DNA from: Paludibacteraceae bacterium
Lineage (GTDB): Bacteria > Bacteroidota > Bacteroidia > Bacteroidales > Paludibacteraceae
Direction of reading: 5' to 3'
Assembly (NCBI GenBank): GCA_017965125.1
Contig: JAGCQO010000105.1
Location: forward strand, 1-9,556
DNA length: 9,556 nucleotides
The position numbers and the translations under genes are program-made. This document shows positions 1 to 6,874 of this stretch, one piece after another. Below the pieces are notes generated by a model that searched no databases, was not told where the DNA came from, and saw only the letters and a list, made by a program, of their open reading frames with translations. Position 1 is the first letter of the stretch; every line of letters starts with the position of its first letter.

Positions 1-1553
1 GTAACGAACGAAAGCCGCTTCTTCTCCAACGAAAGCCACAGAAGAACAACCACCCCGACGAGCAGAACCGCGTCCAACTCCGTGACCCAAGTCCTCACGA
101 CAGAATGCGGAAGGTTTCCGATGGTCGTGATGAACGAGTTCTGCAGCCCTATCAACCACGAAAGCGCACCGGCAAAGAACGACGACACCAACGGCACCCA
201 GTTGAGAATGAGCAACATGGCGGCCGTCCAGATGATGACCGTTGCAAGCGGAATGGCGGCATAATTGGCAAGCAGGAAATAGACGCTGAACTTGTGGAAA
301 TAATACAACGACAAAGGCAACGTGCCGACCTGCGCCGCAACCGACATCGCCGCCAAGTCCCACGCCCACAAAGCGACCATCTTCAGCGGCGTGTGCCTCC
401 AGCTGACACGGTGCCAGCCATCCCTGTCGCTCAGCACGTCGGAGATGGGCTTGAAGAACATGAATATGCCCAGCACTGCCGAATAACTCAGCTGAAAACC
501 GATGTCGTAGATATTGTCCGGATTGAACAGAAGCAGCACAAACGCCGACAGAAACAGCGTGTTCAGCATAACCGGCCTACGCTCTATCACGTAGCCGAAC
601 AAGATGACCGACAACATGAACGAAGCCCTCGTCACCGACGGCGAAAGACCCGTCACGAACGCATAAACCCATATCGCCAAGATTATCACCACCGACTTGA
701 GCCTCCGCTGCGCGCCGCTGTTCGAGAAGAAGCCGAGCATGAACGCGATGATGGCAAAGACAATGCCCACGTGCAGTCCGCTGACCGCCAAGATATGCAT
801 CACGCCTGCGTCGGAATAGGTCTGCCTTATGTCGTCGGACAAATCCTCCTTGAAGCCGAGGGTCAAGGCGCTGGCTATGGCGAGCTCGTCGCCCGTGAGT
901 CCGAACCGCTCATAAATGCCGATGAGCCTGACGCGGCAATCCCACGCCAACTGCCGGACGCTGAACGCCGTGTTCCTCCCGACAAGCGCAAAGTGCAGCG
1001 TGTCGCAATATCCCGTGCCGCTGATTCCCTTATGGCGCAAATATTCGCCGTAGTCGGGCTCCGACGGGAACTGCGCCGTCGGCTTCGTGAACGCACAGCT
1101 CGCCACGATTGTGTCGCCTATCCGCAGGCTTTTCGCCGTCTCGTTTTTCTGCAGATAGACAATCACTCTGCCGTCCGACGGCCTGACACTCTGGCTGTCT
1201 CTGCTGAACGCCACAATCTTAGTCTCCACGCCGAACGAGCGTTCCTTCTCCGACGGCATGGACGTGACCACAAGCTCGTAAACACCCCGCTGCCCTTCGT
1301 CAGACAGGGTCGTCCGCTCCTGGCGCGCAGTCTTGGCGATGATGCCTATGGCCACAAAAAAGAAAAGGACGGCAACACTCGTCACCGTCCGTTTTATCTT
1401 ATAATAATCCTTTGGCAAAGCCAGCGACAGCAGAATCGCCGCCACAGCAGCCGTTCCCACCCATGCGGATGCCGCATAACCGACGCAGCACTCAGCCGCC
1501 AAGATTCCGATAATCAGCGCAACGCACGGCCCTAAAAACGGAATCTTTCTCAT
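1..1553 (-). CDS. comEC: ComEC/Rec2-family DNA-uptake channel protein, partial
   Basis: ComEC is the inner-membrane channel that carries single-stranded DNA into the cytoplasm during natural transformation. The frame is open from the ATG at 1551-1553 to the left window edge, giving 517 N-terminal residues; the C-terminus lies outside. Hydrophobic segments near residues 7-27, 32-46 and 58-73 are followed by a soluble DUF4131/OB-like region (about 85-190) containing DYGEYLRHKGISGTGY (167-182). The multi-helix Competence domain then starts near 225 and carries the family hallmark HILAVSGLHVG (253-263), GLSPSVTRASFM (302-313) and DIGFQLSYSAVLG (350-362). These motifs make the family assignment firm. 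The start lies 18 bp after the rpe stop, so it is probably the last gene of the nadK-fmt-rpe transcript. Whether the protein ends in a metallo-beta-lactamase-like domain cannot be seen. Actual competence of the organism is inference. Confidence 0.93.
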   Translation of the reverse strand, partial: MRKIPFLGPCVALIIGILAAECCVGYAASAWVGTAAVAAILLSLALPKDYYKIKRTVTSVAVLFFFVAIGIIAKTARQERTTLSDEGQRGVYELVVTSMPSEKERSFGVETKIVAFSRDSQSVRPSDGRVIVYLQKNETAKSLRIGDTIVASCAFTKPTAQFPSEPDYGEYLRHKGISGTGYCDTLHFALVGRNTAFSVRQLAWDCRVRLIGIYERFGLTGDELAIASALTLGFKEDLSDDIRQTYSDAGVMHILAVSGLHVGIVFAIIAFMLGFFSNSGAQRRLKSVVIILAIWVYAFVTGLSPSVTRASFMLSVILFGYVIERRPVMLNTLFLSAFVLLLFNPDNIYDIGFQLSYSAVLGIFMFFKPISDVLSDRDGWHRVSWRHTPLKMVALWAWDLAAMSVAAQVGTLPLSLYYFHKFSVYFLLANYAAIPLATVIIWTAAMLLILNWVPLVSSFFAGALSWLIGLQNSFITTIGNLPHSVVRTWVTELDAVLLVGVVVLLWLSLEKKRLSFV

Positions 1554-1571
1554 CTCTGCGGAAAGGGCGGA

Positions 1572-2216
1572 TTATATAGACTTCATTTCCTTGATAACCG
1601 CTTTGGGGTCCGGCGCTCCGAAAATCGAGCTGCCAGCCACAACTGCGTCCGCGCCTGCGTTCTTGAGCAAGACTGCGTTCTGGGCATTCACGCCGCCGTC
1701 GATTTCTATCAGACACGAGCTTCCGCTCTTCTCGACGAGTTCCTTCAGGCGGCTCACTTTCGCGTAAGTGTGCTCGATGAATTTCTGTCCGCCGTAGCCT
1801 GGGTTAACCGACATCAGCAGCACCATGTCGAGGTCGCCGATTATGTCCTCAAGCACCGACACCGGGGTGTGCGGATTGAGAGTCACGGCAGCCTTCATGT
1901 GCTCGGCCTTTATGCTCTGGATGGTTCGGTGGAGGTGCGTGCATGCCTCGTAATGAACGTTCAGTATGTCCGCGCCTGCCTCCTTGAAGCGCTTCACGTA
2001 TCTGTCGGGATCGACAATCATAAGGTGAACGTCAAGCGGCTTGTAGCTCTTCTGCTTCAGGGTGCTCATGACTGGGAAACCGAATGAGATGTTAGGCACG
2101 AAAACGCCGTCCATGACATCAACGTGAATCCAGTCCGCCTCGCTGGCGTTCAGCATTTCTATTTCCTCGTTCAGTCTGCCGAAGTCAGCAGACAGCAATG
2201 ATGGTGATACTATCAT
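1572..2216 (-). CDS. rpe: Ribulose-phosphate 3-epimerase
   Basis: Interconverts D-ribulose 5-phosphate and D-xylulose 5-phosphate in the cytosolic pentose phosphate pathway. The 214-residue protein is full length for this TIM-barrel family. Visible signatures are the N-terminal SPSLLSADF (4-12), HVDVMDG (31-37) with metal ligands His31 and Asp33, VHLM with His64, the phosphate-loop region MSVNPGYGGQ (135-144), and EIDGGV (171-176) with Asp173. Asp33 and Asp173 are the expected acid/base pair. The C-terminal VAGSSIF motif supplies the second part of the phosphate site. No key residue is missing. It lies 30 bp after fmt and 18 bp before comEC on the same strand. The ATG at 2214-2216 is chosen because translation begins directly with the conserved first beta strand, leaving no room for a later start. 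Confidence 0.97.
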   Translation of the reverse strand: MIVSPSLLSADFGRLNEEIEMLNASEADWIHVDVMDGVFVPNISFGFPVMSTLKQKSYKPLDVHLMIVDPDRYVKRFKEAGADILNVHYEACTHLHRTIQSIKAEHMKAAVTLNPHTPVSVLEDIIGDLDMVLLMSVNPGYGGQKFIEHTYAKVSRLKELVEKSGSSCLIEIDGGVNAQNAVLLKNAGADAVVAGSSIFGAPDPKAVIKEMKSI

Positions 2217-2246
2217 GATATGTTTTGTTTTATGTTTTTCTGGGGA

Positions 2247-3206
2247 TTATTGCACAACCTTCTCCGTCTCTATCTTCATTCCGCAAAGCATTTCCTGTGC
2301 GGTCATTCTCCTCTTGCCGCTCAGCTGGACGCTCTTCAGAGCCAAGTATCCGTCGGCGCAAGCTATCTTCAGCGTCTTCTTGCCGTCGGAAACAATCGTG
2401 CCTGGCTGTTCGCTGTGGCTGACGGTCTCCACTTCCGTCTCGTATATCTTCAGGTTGCGTCTCTCGCCTGCCTCGTTCTCGAGCTCGATCCATGCCGCTG
2501 GATAAGGCGACAGACCTCTGACGAGGTTATGCAGCTGCTCGGCGTTCTTGCTGAAGTCGAGTTTGCATGTGTCCTTGAAAATCTTCGGTGCAGGACGCAG
2601 TTCCTCGTCCGACTCCTGCGGCATTGTCTTCACATCGCCTTCCGCGATTAAGTCAACCGTCTGGGTGACGAGTCCGGCGCCTATCTCCATCAATCGGTCA
2701 TAGACCGTTCCGACATTGTCCTCGGGCGCGATCGGCGTCTTCGCCTGCAGGATTATGTTGCCTGTGTCTATCTCATGCTTCAGCATAAACGTGGTGACGC
2801 CCGTTTCCTTGTCACCGTTTATTATCGCCCAGTTTATAGGCGCTGCGCCTCGGTACTGTGGCAACAACGAGCCGTGGAGGTTGAATGTGCCCATCGGCGG
2901 CATGCTCCACACCACTTCCGGCAGCATCCTGAACGCCACGACTATCTGCAAGTCGGCTTGAAGCGCCTTCAGCTCGCTGATGAAAGCCTCATCCTTGAGC
3001 TTCTCCGGCTGCAACAGTTTCAGTCCTTTCTCCAAGGCGTACTGCTTCACCGCCGAGTACTGGATTTTGTGTCCTCGTCCGGCTGGCTTGTCGGGCATGG
3101 TCACCACACCCACCACGTTATATCCGCCTTCAACCAACGCCTTCAAGCTGCCCACGGCAAACTCCGGCGTACCCATAAATACTATCTTGATTTCTTTGCT
3201 GTTCAT
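2247..3206 (-). CDS. fmt: Methionyl-tRNA formyltransferase
   Basis: Transfers a formyl group from 10-formyltetrahydrofolate to Met-tRNA(fMet), making the initiator for bacterial translation. The 319-residue length is normal for the family. The N-terminal Rossmann-like domain starts with KIVFMGTPEFAV (7-18). The catalytic set is visible: Asn109 and His111 within FNLHGSLLPQYRGAAPINWA (108-127), then Asp147 in HEIDTGN (144-150). The DKPAGRG loop (39-45) is also typical. The C-terminal OB-like domain follows from about residue 205, including the conserved NLVRGLSPYPAAW stretch. It sits 9 bp after the nadK stop and 30 bp before rpe, so co-transcription is likely. Nothing is truncated or unusual. 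Confidence 0.97.
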   Translation of the reverse strand: MNSKEIKIVFMGTPEFAVGSLKALVEGGYNVVGVVTMPDKPAGRGHKIQYSAVKQYALEKGLKLLQPEKLKDEAFISELKALQADLQIVVAFRMLPEVVWSMPPMGTFNLHGSLLPQYRGAAPINWAIINGDKETGVTTFMLKHEIDTGNIILQAKTPIAPEDNVGTVYDRLMEIGAGLVTQTVDLIAEGDVKTMPQESDEELRPAPKIFKDTCKLDFSKNAEQLHNLVRGLSPYPAAWIELENEAGERRNLKIYETEVETVSHSEQPGTIVSDGKKTLKIACADGYLALKSVQLSGKRRMTAQEMLCGMKIETEKVVQ

Positions 3207-3215
3207 TCGTTCTGT

Positions 3216-4100
3216 TTATTTCAACGACGGCCTTTTGTCCACGCCCCACATCAGCTTGTTCTTCAGCGTCTTCAGGAAAGACCCCTCGTGCTGTTTCACG
3301 ACCTTCACCACGTACTTCGCCTTCCTTATCTTCAGTTCGGCGCACTCCTTGAAAAGCTCCGAGCGTCCGTCCACCGAGCAGAGGAAGGAGTTCGTGCGGC
3401 TCACGACCTTCAGCCTCAGTTCGCTGTCGTCGGTCACCACGAGCGGACGTATCGTCAGCGAGTGTGGGGCCACCGGCGTCAGTATTATGTTATGCGCGTT
3501 CGGCATCACCAGCGGTCCGCCGTTGCTCATGGAGTATGCTGTCGAATCGGTCGGCGTGGCGATTATCAGTCCGTCAGCCTGGTAATCGACGAGGTGCTGT
3601 CCGTCGAGTGTCGTCTGTATCGTTATCATGCTGGAGCTGTCCTGCTTCAGCACGGCTATTTCGTTCAGAGCCACCGTCCGTCCGTCGAACTTGCTGTCGC
3701 ATCCGCATTCGAGCTCAAGTGCCGAGTGCTCCTCGACGACATATTCTCCGTCAAGAATCTTGTTGAGCGGAGTGACGATGTCTGTGCTTGCTATGTCCGC
3801 CAAGAATCCGAGTCGGCCGGTGTTTATACCAATGATAGGTATCTCCTTGCTGCCGACGAGCGAGGCCGTCTTCAGGAAAGTGCCGTCGCCGCCGATGCTT
3901 ATCGCCATGTCTGCGTCCACGTCGCCGCCGTCTATCTTCACGACGTCGTTGAAGTCGATTTCAAGATGGCTTTTCACAAAGTCGTAGAATCCGCCTTCCA
4001 TATAAGCCTTGACGCCCCTCTTTCTCAGCAGCTCAAACAAGGACTCTATCAAAGCCAGATTCTCTTTCTTGTAGTTATTTCCAAATATGGCAACCCTCAT
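3216..4100 (-). CDS. nadK: NAD kinase
   Basis: Phosphorylates NAD to NADP using ATP or polyphosphate; it is the only route to NADP and acts in the cytosol. The 294-residue protein has the family's GGDGT motif (70-74, Asp72 catalytic) inside ISIGGDGTFL, then INTGRLGFLAD (92-102), the Asn146-Glu147 pair in ALNEIAVL, and the glycine-rich NAD-binding stretch DGLIIATPTDSTAYSMSNGG (176-195). The C-terminal beta-sandwich ends with a basic tail. It is the first gene of the minus-strand block, facing exbB across a 161-bp AT-rich spacer that holds promoter-like elements for both directions. The ATG at 4098-4100 is used because MRVAIFGN is the usual start of this family in Bacteroidetes. Confidence 0.96.
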   Translation of the reverse strand: MRVAIFGNNYKKENLALIESLFELLRKRGVKAYMEGGFYDFVKSHLEIDFNDVVKIDGGDVDADMAISIGGDGTFLKTASLVGSKEIPIIGINTGRLGFLADIASTDIVTPLNKILDGEYVVEEHSALELECGCDSKFDGRTVALNEIAVLKQDSSSMITIQTTLDGQHLVDYQADGLIIATPTDSTAYSMSNGGPLVMPNAHNIILTPVAPHSLTIRPLVVTDDSELRLKVVSRTNSFLCSVDGRSELFKECAELKIRKAKYVVKVVKQHEGSFLKTLKNKLMWGVDKRPSLK

Positions 4101-4131
4101 CTTCTATTTGTTTTGCGTCCACATTAAAGCA

Positions 4132-4139
4132 CAAAATTA
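4132..4139 (-). promoter_or_regulatory. Possible -7 element of the nadK-fmt-rpe-comEC promoter
   Basis: Read on the minus strand this is TAATTTTG, an exact match to the Bacteroidetes -7 consensus TAnnTTTG, lying about 30 bp upstream of the nadK ATG in an AT-rich spacer. No TTTG -33 element is present at the expected 19-21 nt distance; the nearest minus-strand TTTG lies at 4173-4176, with a 33-nt gap. The match is short and the spacer is AT-rich, so it is tentative. Confidence 0.33.
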
Positions 4140-4156
4140 AATAAAAATACACTCTC

Positions 4157-4189
4157 TTTGTCTGCATTATGTCAAAACTATTAATTTTG
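4157..4189 (+). promoter_or_regulatory. Bacteroidetes-type promoter for the exbB-exbD-tonB operon
   Basis: TTTG at 4157-4160 and TAATTTTG at 4182-4189 match both boxes of the Bacteroidetes sigma-ABfr consensus (TTTG, 19-21 nt, TAnnTTTG) with a 21-nt gap. This would start transcription near 4194-4197 and leave an AT-rich leader of about 65 nt before the exbB ATG. No Fur-like or other operator palindrome was recognised in the spacer. The boxes are seen directly; promoter activity is inference. Confidence 0.6.
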
Positions 4190-4261
4190 CACATATTATG
4201 TGCCTTTAGTGCCACTTATACTTCAGATTATTAATCTAAACACTTTATTTTATAAGCAATT

Positions 4262-4942
4262 ATGTTATCTACAATTCTTCTTCAGGCAGTTGAGCCTGCA
4301 GCACAAGCAAGCCAACAGGAGATGTCATTAATGCAATTAGCATTAGCAGGCGGATGGATTATGATTCCGCTCGCGCTTCTGCTCATACTTGCAGTCTATA
4401 TCATCATCGAGCGCTACGTCGTACTGCGCCGCGCTTCGCAGGAGGACACTTCCTTCATGAACCGCATCAAGGACTACATCTTCGAGGGCAAAGTGGAGTC
4501 GGCCATCAACCTGTGCAAGCAGACAGACACTCCTTCTGCCAGAATGATAGAAAAGGGTATCTCGCGCCTCGGCCGTCCTATGAACGACGTGCTCGTGGCC
4601 ATAGAGAACGTCGGCAACCTTGAGGTCGGCAAGCTCGAGAACGGACTCGGACTGCTCGCGACCATCGCCGGAGGAGGCCCGATGATCGGTTTCTTCGGAA
4701 CGGTAATCGGTATGGTGCAGGCATTCTCTGAAGTGGCAAGCAACGGCAACACCATCGCCCTCGACCAGCTCGCAGGCGGCATCTACACCGCCATGGTGAC
4801 CACAGTGGCTGGACTCTTCGTCGGCATCGTCGCTTACTTCGGATACAACTACCTCGTGATGCGTGTCGATAAGATCATGCACAACCTCGAGGCAAGAAAC
4901 GTGGAGTTCCTCGACATGCTCAACGAGCCTGCCGCTAAGTAA
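4262..4942 (+). CDS. exbB: MotA/TolQ/ExbB-family proton channel subunit
   Basis: Forms, with ExbD, the inner-membrane motor that converts proton motive force into movement of TonB. The 226-residue protein has three expected membrane segments, about 29-50, 128-152 and 171-198. The cytoplasmic loop lies between the first two. The conserved core LATIAGGGPMIGFFGTVIGM (132-151) contains the family GTVxGM motif, and the third helix carries AGGIYTAMVTTVAGL (171-185), the usual Thr/Ala-rich channel-lining pattern. The N-terminus before the first helix is short. It is the first gene of the operon, with exbD 36 bp downstream. TolQ is the close relative, but the following tonB gene favours ExbB. Start choice: no sensible later ATG precedes the first helix except Met21 or Met24, which would also be compatible. 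Confidence 0.94.
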   Translation: MLSTILLQAVEPAAQASQQEMSLMQLALAGGWIMIPLALLLILAVYIIIERYVVLRRASQEDTSFMNRIKDYIFEGKVESAINLCKQTDTPSARMIEKGISRLGRPMNDVLVAIENVGNLEVGKLENGLGLLATIAGGGPMIGFFGTVIGMVQAFSEVASNGNTIALDQLAGGIYTAMVTTVAGLFVGIVAYFGYNYLVMRVDKIMHNLEARNVEFLDMLNEPAAK

Positions 4943-4978
4943 TATTCATTTAACGACCTTTTAAAACAGAAATACATT

Positions 4979-5395
4979 ATGGCTCTTAAAAGAAGGAATC
5001 GCATCAGCGCATCATTCAACATGTCTTCGATGACTGACATGATGTTCCTCTTGTTGCTGTTCTTCATGATTGCCTCTACAATGTCAGCGCCAAACGACCT
5101 GAGAATCAAGTTGCCACAGAGCAGTTCAAACCACTCTACGAAGGTCGTGCTGGTGAAGGTCAGCATCGACAACGAGGGCAACTACTCCGTAGCCAAGGGA
5201 AACGACGCGAGCATGGCCATCCAGCCTGAACAGCTCGAGAGCTTCCTCGTTGACGCAATGGCAAACGACACCACGACGTTCATCTCTCTGCACGCCGACG
5301 AGAACCGTCCGTACAGCGAAATCGTCAACGTGCTTGACATAGCAAACAAGAACAAACTTAAAATTGTGTTAGCCACTAAACCGGCATCAGAATAA
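4979..5395 (+). CDS. exbD: ExbD/TolR-family biopolymer transport protein
   Basis: Partner of ExbB in the proton-driven TonB motor. The 138-residue protein has a short basic cytoplasmic N-terminus (residues 1-15, KRRNR), one membrane helix (about 20-37) and a periplasmic domain. The helix begins with MSSMTDMMFLLLLFFM (15-30), in which Asp20 is the conserved proton-carrying aspartate. The periplasmic part, about 40-138, has the ExbD/TolR alpha-beta pattern, including FISLHADENRPYSEIVNVLD, close to the usual HAD...Y..V..V.D motif. It is 36 bp after exbB and 11 bp before tonB, a clear operon. Length and key residues are normal. Confidence 0.95.
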   Translation: MALKRRNRISASFNMSSMTDMMFLLLLFFMIASTMSAPNDLRIKLPQSSSNHSTKVVLVKVSIDNEGNYSVAKGNDASMAIQPEQLESFLVDAMANDTTTFISLHADENRPYSEIVNVLDIANKNKLKIVLATKPASE

Positions 5396-5406
5396 GGGTT
5401 CCGCCT

Positions 5407-6240
5407 ATGAACTACAATCTTAAACAAGCACAAAGGGTTGGTGTAGCTGGTACGACGCTTTTCGTTGTCATCATGCTGCTCATTCTCCTTTTCGTCAAGC
5501 TGAAGCATGACATCATTGACCCTCCTGTGAACCAGGTCGAGGTCGAGATGGACATGGGCGACTTGGGCGGCACTTTCGGAGACGGAGCTGAAGGCTCGCC
5601 TGCTCCCGAGGTAACAAACCCGCCAGTGGAACCCATCACAGCACCTACGCCAAAGCCTGCGCCTGCCGAGCCTGTCATGACTCAGGAGGACCCTTCGGTC
5701 GTTGCCGCAAGAGCAGAGAAGAAGAAGGCTGAGGAGAAACGCAAACAGGAACTTGCCGCAGAGAAGGCTGCGAAAGCCGCTGAGCAAGCACGCATAGCCG
5801 CAGAACAAAAGGCAGCGGCCGAGAAGAAAGCCAAGGAGGACAAGGCAAAAGCACTTGCGGCCGGAGCGTTCGGCAAGGGCGGAACATCTTCGGGCAGCGG
5901 ACCTGGTGGCGGCGGAAGCGGCTCAACTCCGGGAAACCCTCTCGGCAAAGGCAGCGGAACATCCAACGGCCAGTCATGGTCATTGTCCGGACGCGACCTT
6001 GTCGGCTCTATTCCTAAGCCTGCCTACGTCGGCAATCAGGAAGGCGTGATAATAATCACCATAACCGTTGACAAGAGCGGAAACGTGATAGGCACAGACG
6101 TCGGCAAGGGAACGACCATCTCCGACGAGGCTCTGCGCAACGAGTGCAAGGCGTCGGCAAGAAAAATCAAGTTCACGACAAACCCAAAGGCCGTCGGAAA
6201 CCAGATCGGTTCTATCACATATCGCTTCAAAGAAAAATAA
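5407..6240 (+). CDS. tonB: TonB-family energy transducer with TolA-like Ala/Lys/Glu linker
   Basis: Carries energy from ExbB-ExbD across the periplasm to TonB-dependent outer-membrane transporters. Of 277 residues, 1-12 are cytoplasmic and 13-31 form the membrane anchor. Residues 35-95 are acidic and proline-rich (PEVTNPPVEPITAPTPKPAP). Residues 98-152 are almost entirely Ala, Lys, Glu and Gln, predicted to be a long helix or coiled coil. Residues 153-188 are a Gly/Ser-rich flexible linker. The C-terminal TonB domain runs from about 195 to 277 (IPKPAYVGNQEGVIIITITV, then DEALRNECKAS and a final ITYRFKEK). The alanine/lysine-rich helix resembles domain II of TolA more than the purely Pro-Lys spacer of enterobacterial TonB, so a TolA-like role cannot be excluded. 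It is 11 bp after exbD and 9 bp before the DJ-1 gene. Confidence 0.9.
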   Translation: MNYNLKQAQRVGVAGTTLFVVIMLLILLFVKLKHDIIDPPVNQVEVEMDMGDLGGTFGDGAEGSPAPEVTNPPVEPITAPTPKPAPAEPVMTQEDPSVVAARAEKKKAEEKRKQELAAEKAAKAAEQARIAAEQKAAAEKKAKEDKAKALAAGAFGKGGTSSGSGPGGGGSGSTPGNPLGKGSGTSNGQSWSLSGRDLVGSIPKPAYVGNQEGVIIITITVDKSGNVIGTDVGKGTTISDEALRNECKASARKIKFTTNPKAVGNQIGSITYRFKEK

Positions 6241-6249
6241 CGCACGACT

Positions 6250-6801
6250 ATGAGCAAAAAGATATACGTTTTCCTCGCACAAGGCTTTGAGGTAACCGAA
6301 GCACTCGCGACCGTCGATGTGCTCCGCAGAGCGAAGCTCGACACACAGACAGTGTCAATAACATCGTCTCGCGAAGTGGAGAGCGCCAACGGGATAACCG
6401 TAAAGGCCGATGTCCTTTTCAGCGACATTGACGCCAATTCCGCCGACATGCTTCTGCTCCCTGGCGGCATGCCCGGAACACTGAACCTCGAGGCCTGCGA
6501 GCCGCTGACCGACCTTGTGGCGAAGTTCTACAACGAAGGCAAATTCATCGCCGCCATTTGCGCCGCACCTTCCATCTTGGGGCATTTAGGCATCCTCAAA
6601 GGCAAGAAGGCGACATGCTACCCAGGCTTCGAAGGCGAGCTGAACGGCGCTGAGATTTCGTCGGAGAGCGTTGTTCGCGACGGCAAGGTAATCACCGCGA
6701 AAGGCATGGGCGTTTCATGCAGGTTCGGACTTGAGATAATCAAGGCACTGCTCGGCGACCAAACAGCCGACAGCGTGGCACAAGCAGCCATCATAGAGTA
6801 A
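6250..6801 (+). CDS. DJ-1/PfpI (ThiJ/YajL) family protein
   Basis: Members of this cytosolic family act in oxidative-stress protection, as chaperones or as glyoxalase/deglycase-type enzymes; the exact activity varies and is disputed. The 183-residue protein is complete. It has the DJ-1 core: VFLAQGFEVTEA (7-18) with Glu17 aligned to the catalytic-site glutamate of human DJ-1, LLPGGMPG (69-76), and the nucleophile elbow AAICAAPSILG (101-111) with the reactive Cys104. The position of human His126 is Tyr124 here (TCYPGF). This fits the YajL/ThiJ-like branch with a Glu-Cys pair. Its ATG lies 9 bp after the tonB stop, so it is co-transcribed, and a terminator follows 22 bp after its stop. A functional link to TonB is not obvious and may be positional only. 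Confidence 0.92.
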   Translation: MSKKIYVFLAQGFEVTEALATVDVLRRAKLDTQTVSITSSREVESANGITVKADVLFSDIDANSADMLLLPGGMPGTLNLEACEPLTDLVAKFYNEGKFIAAICAAPSILGHLGILKGKKATCYPGFEGELNGAEISSESVVRDGKVITAKGMGVSCRFGLEIIKALLGDQTADSVAQAAIIE

Positions 6802-6823
6802 AACCAAACGGACAGATAAAAAC

Positions 6824-6859
6824 AAAGCCGTGCTTTCATCAAGCACGGCTTTTATTTTT
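6824..6859 (+). terminator. Bidirectional rho-independent terminator between convergent units
   Basis: A perfect 12-bp stem, AAAGCCGTGCTT (6824-6835) with AAGCACGGCTTT (6841-6852), closes a 5-nt loop. On the plus strand a T-rich tract (6850-6859, one A inside) follows; on the minus strand the stem is followed by GTTTTTATC. It lies 22 bp after the DJ-1 stop and 22 bp after the stop of the convergent LRR gene, so it can end both transcripts. Confidence 0.9.
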
Positions 6860-6874
6860 GAGGTTGCGCCTCTT

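Noticed and set aside
105..1535. 476-codon plus-strand open frame
   Set aside because: It is antisense to comEC, has an Arg/His/Gln-rich composition unlike a real protein, and the minus-strand frame carries the ComEC hallmark motifs.
2775..4127. 450-codon plus-strand open frame across fmt and nadK
   Set aside because: Antisense shadow of two genes with complete catalytic motifs; it spans the junction of both genes, which a real gene would not.
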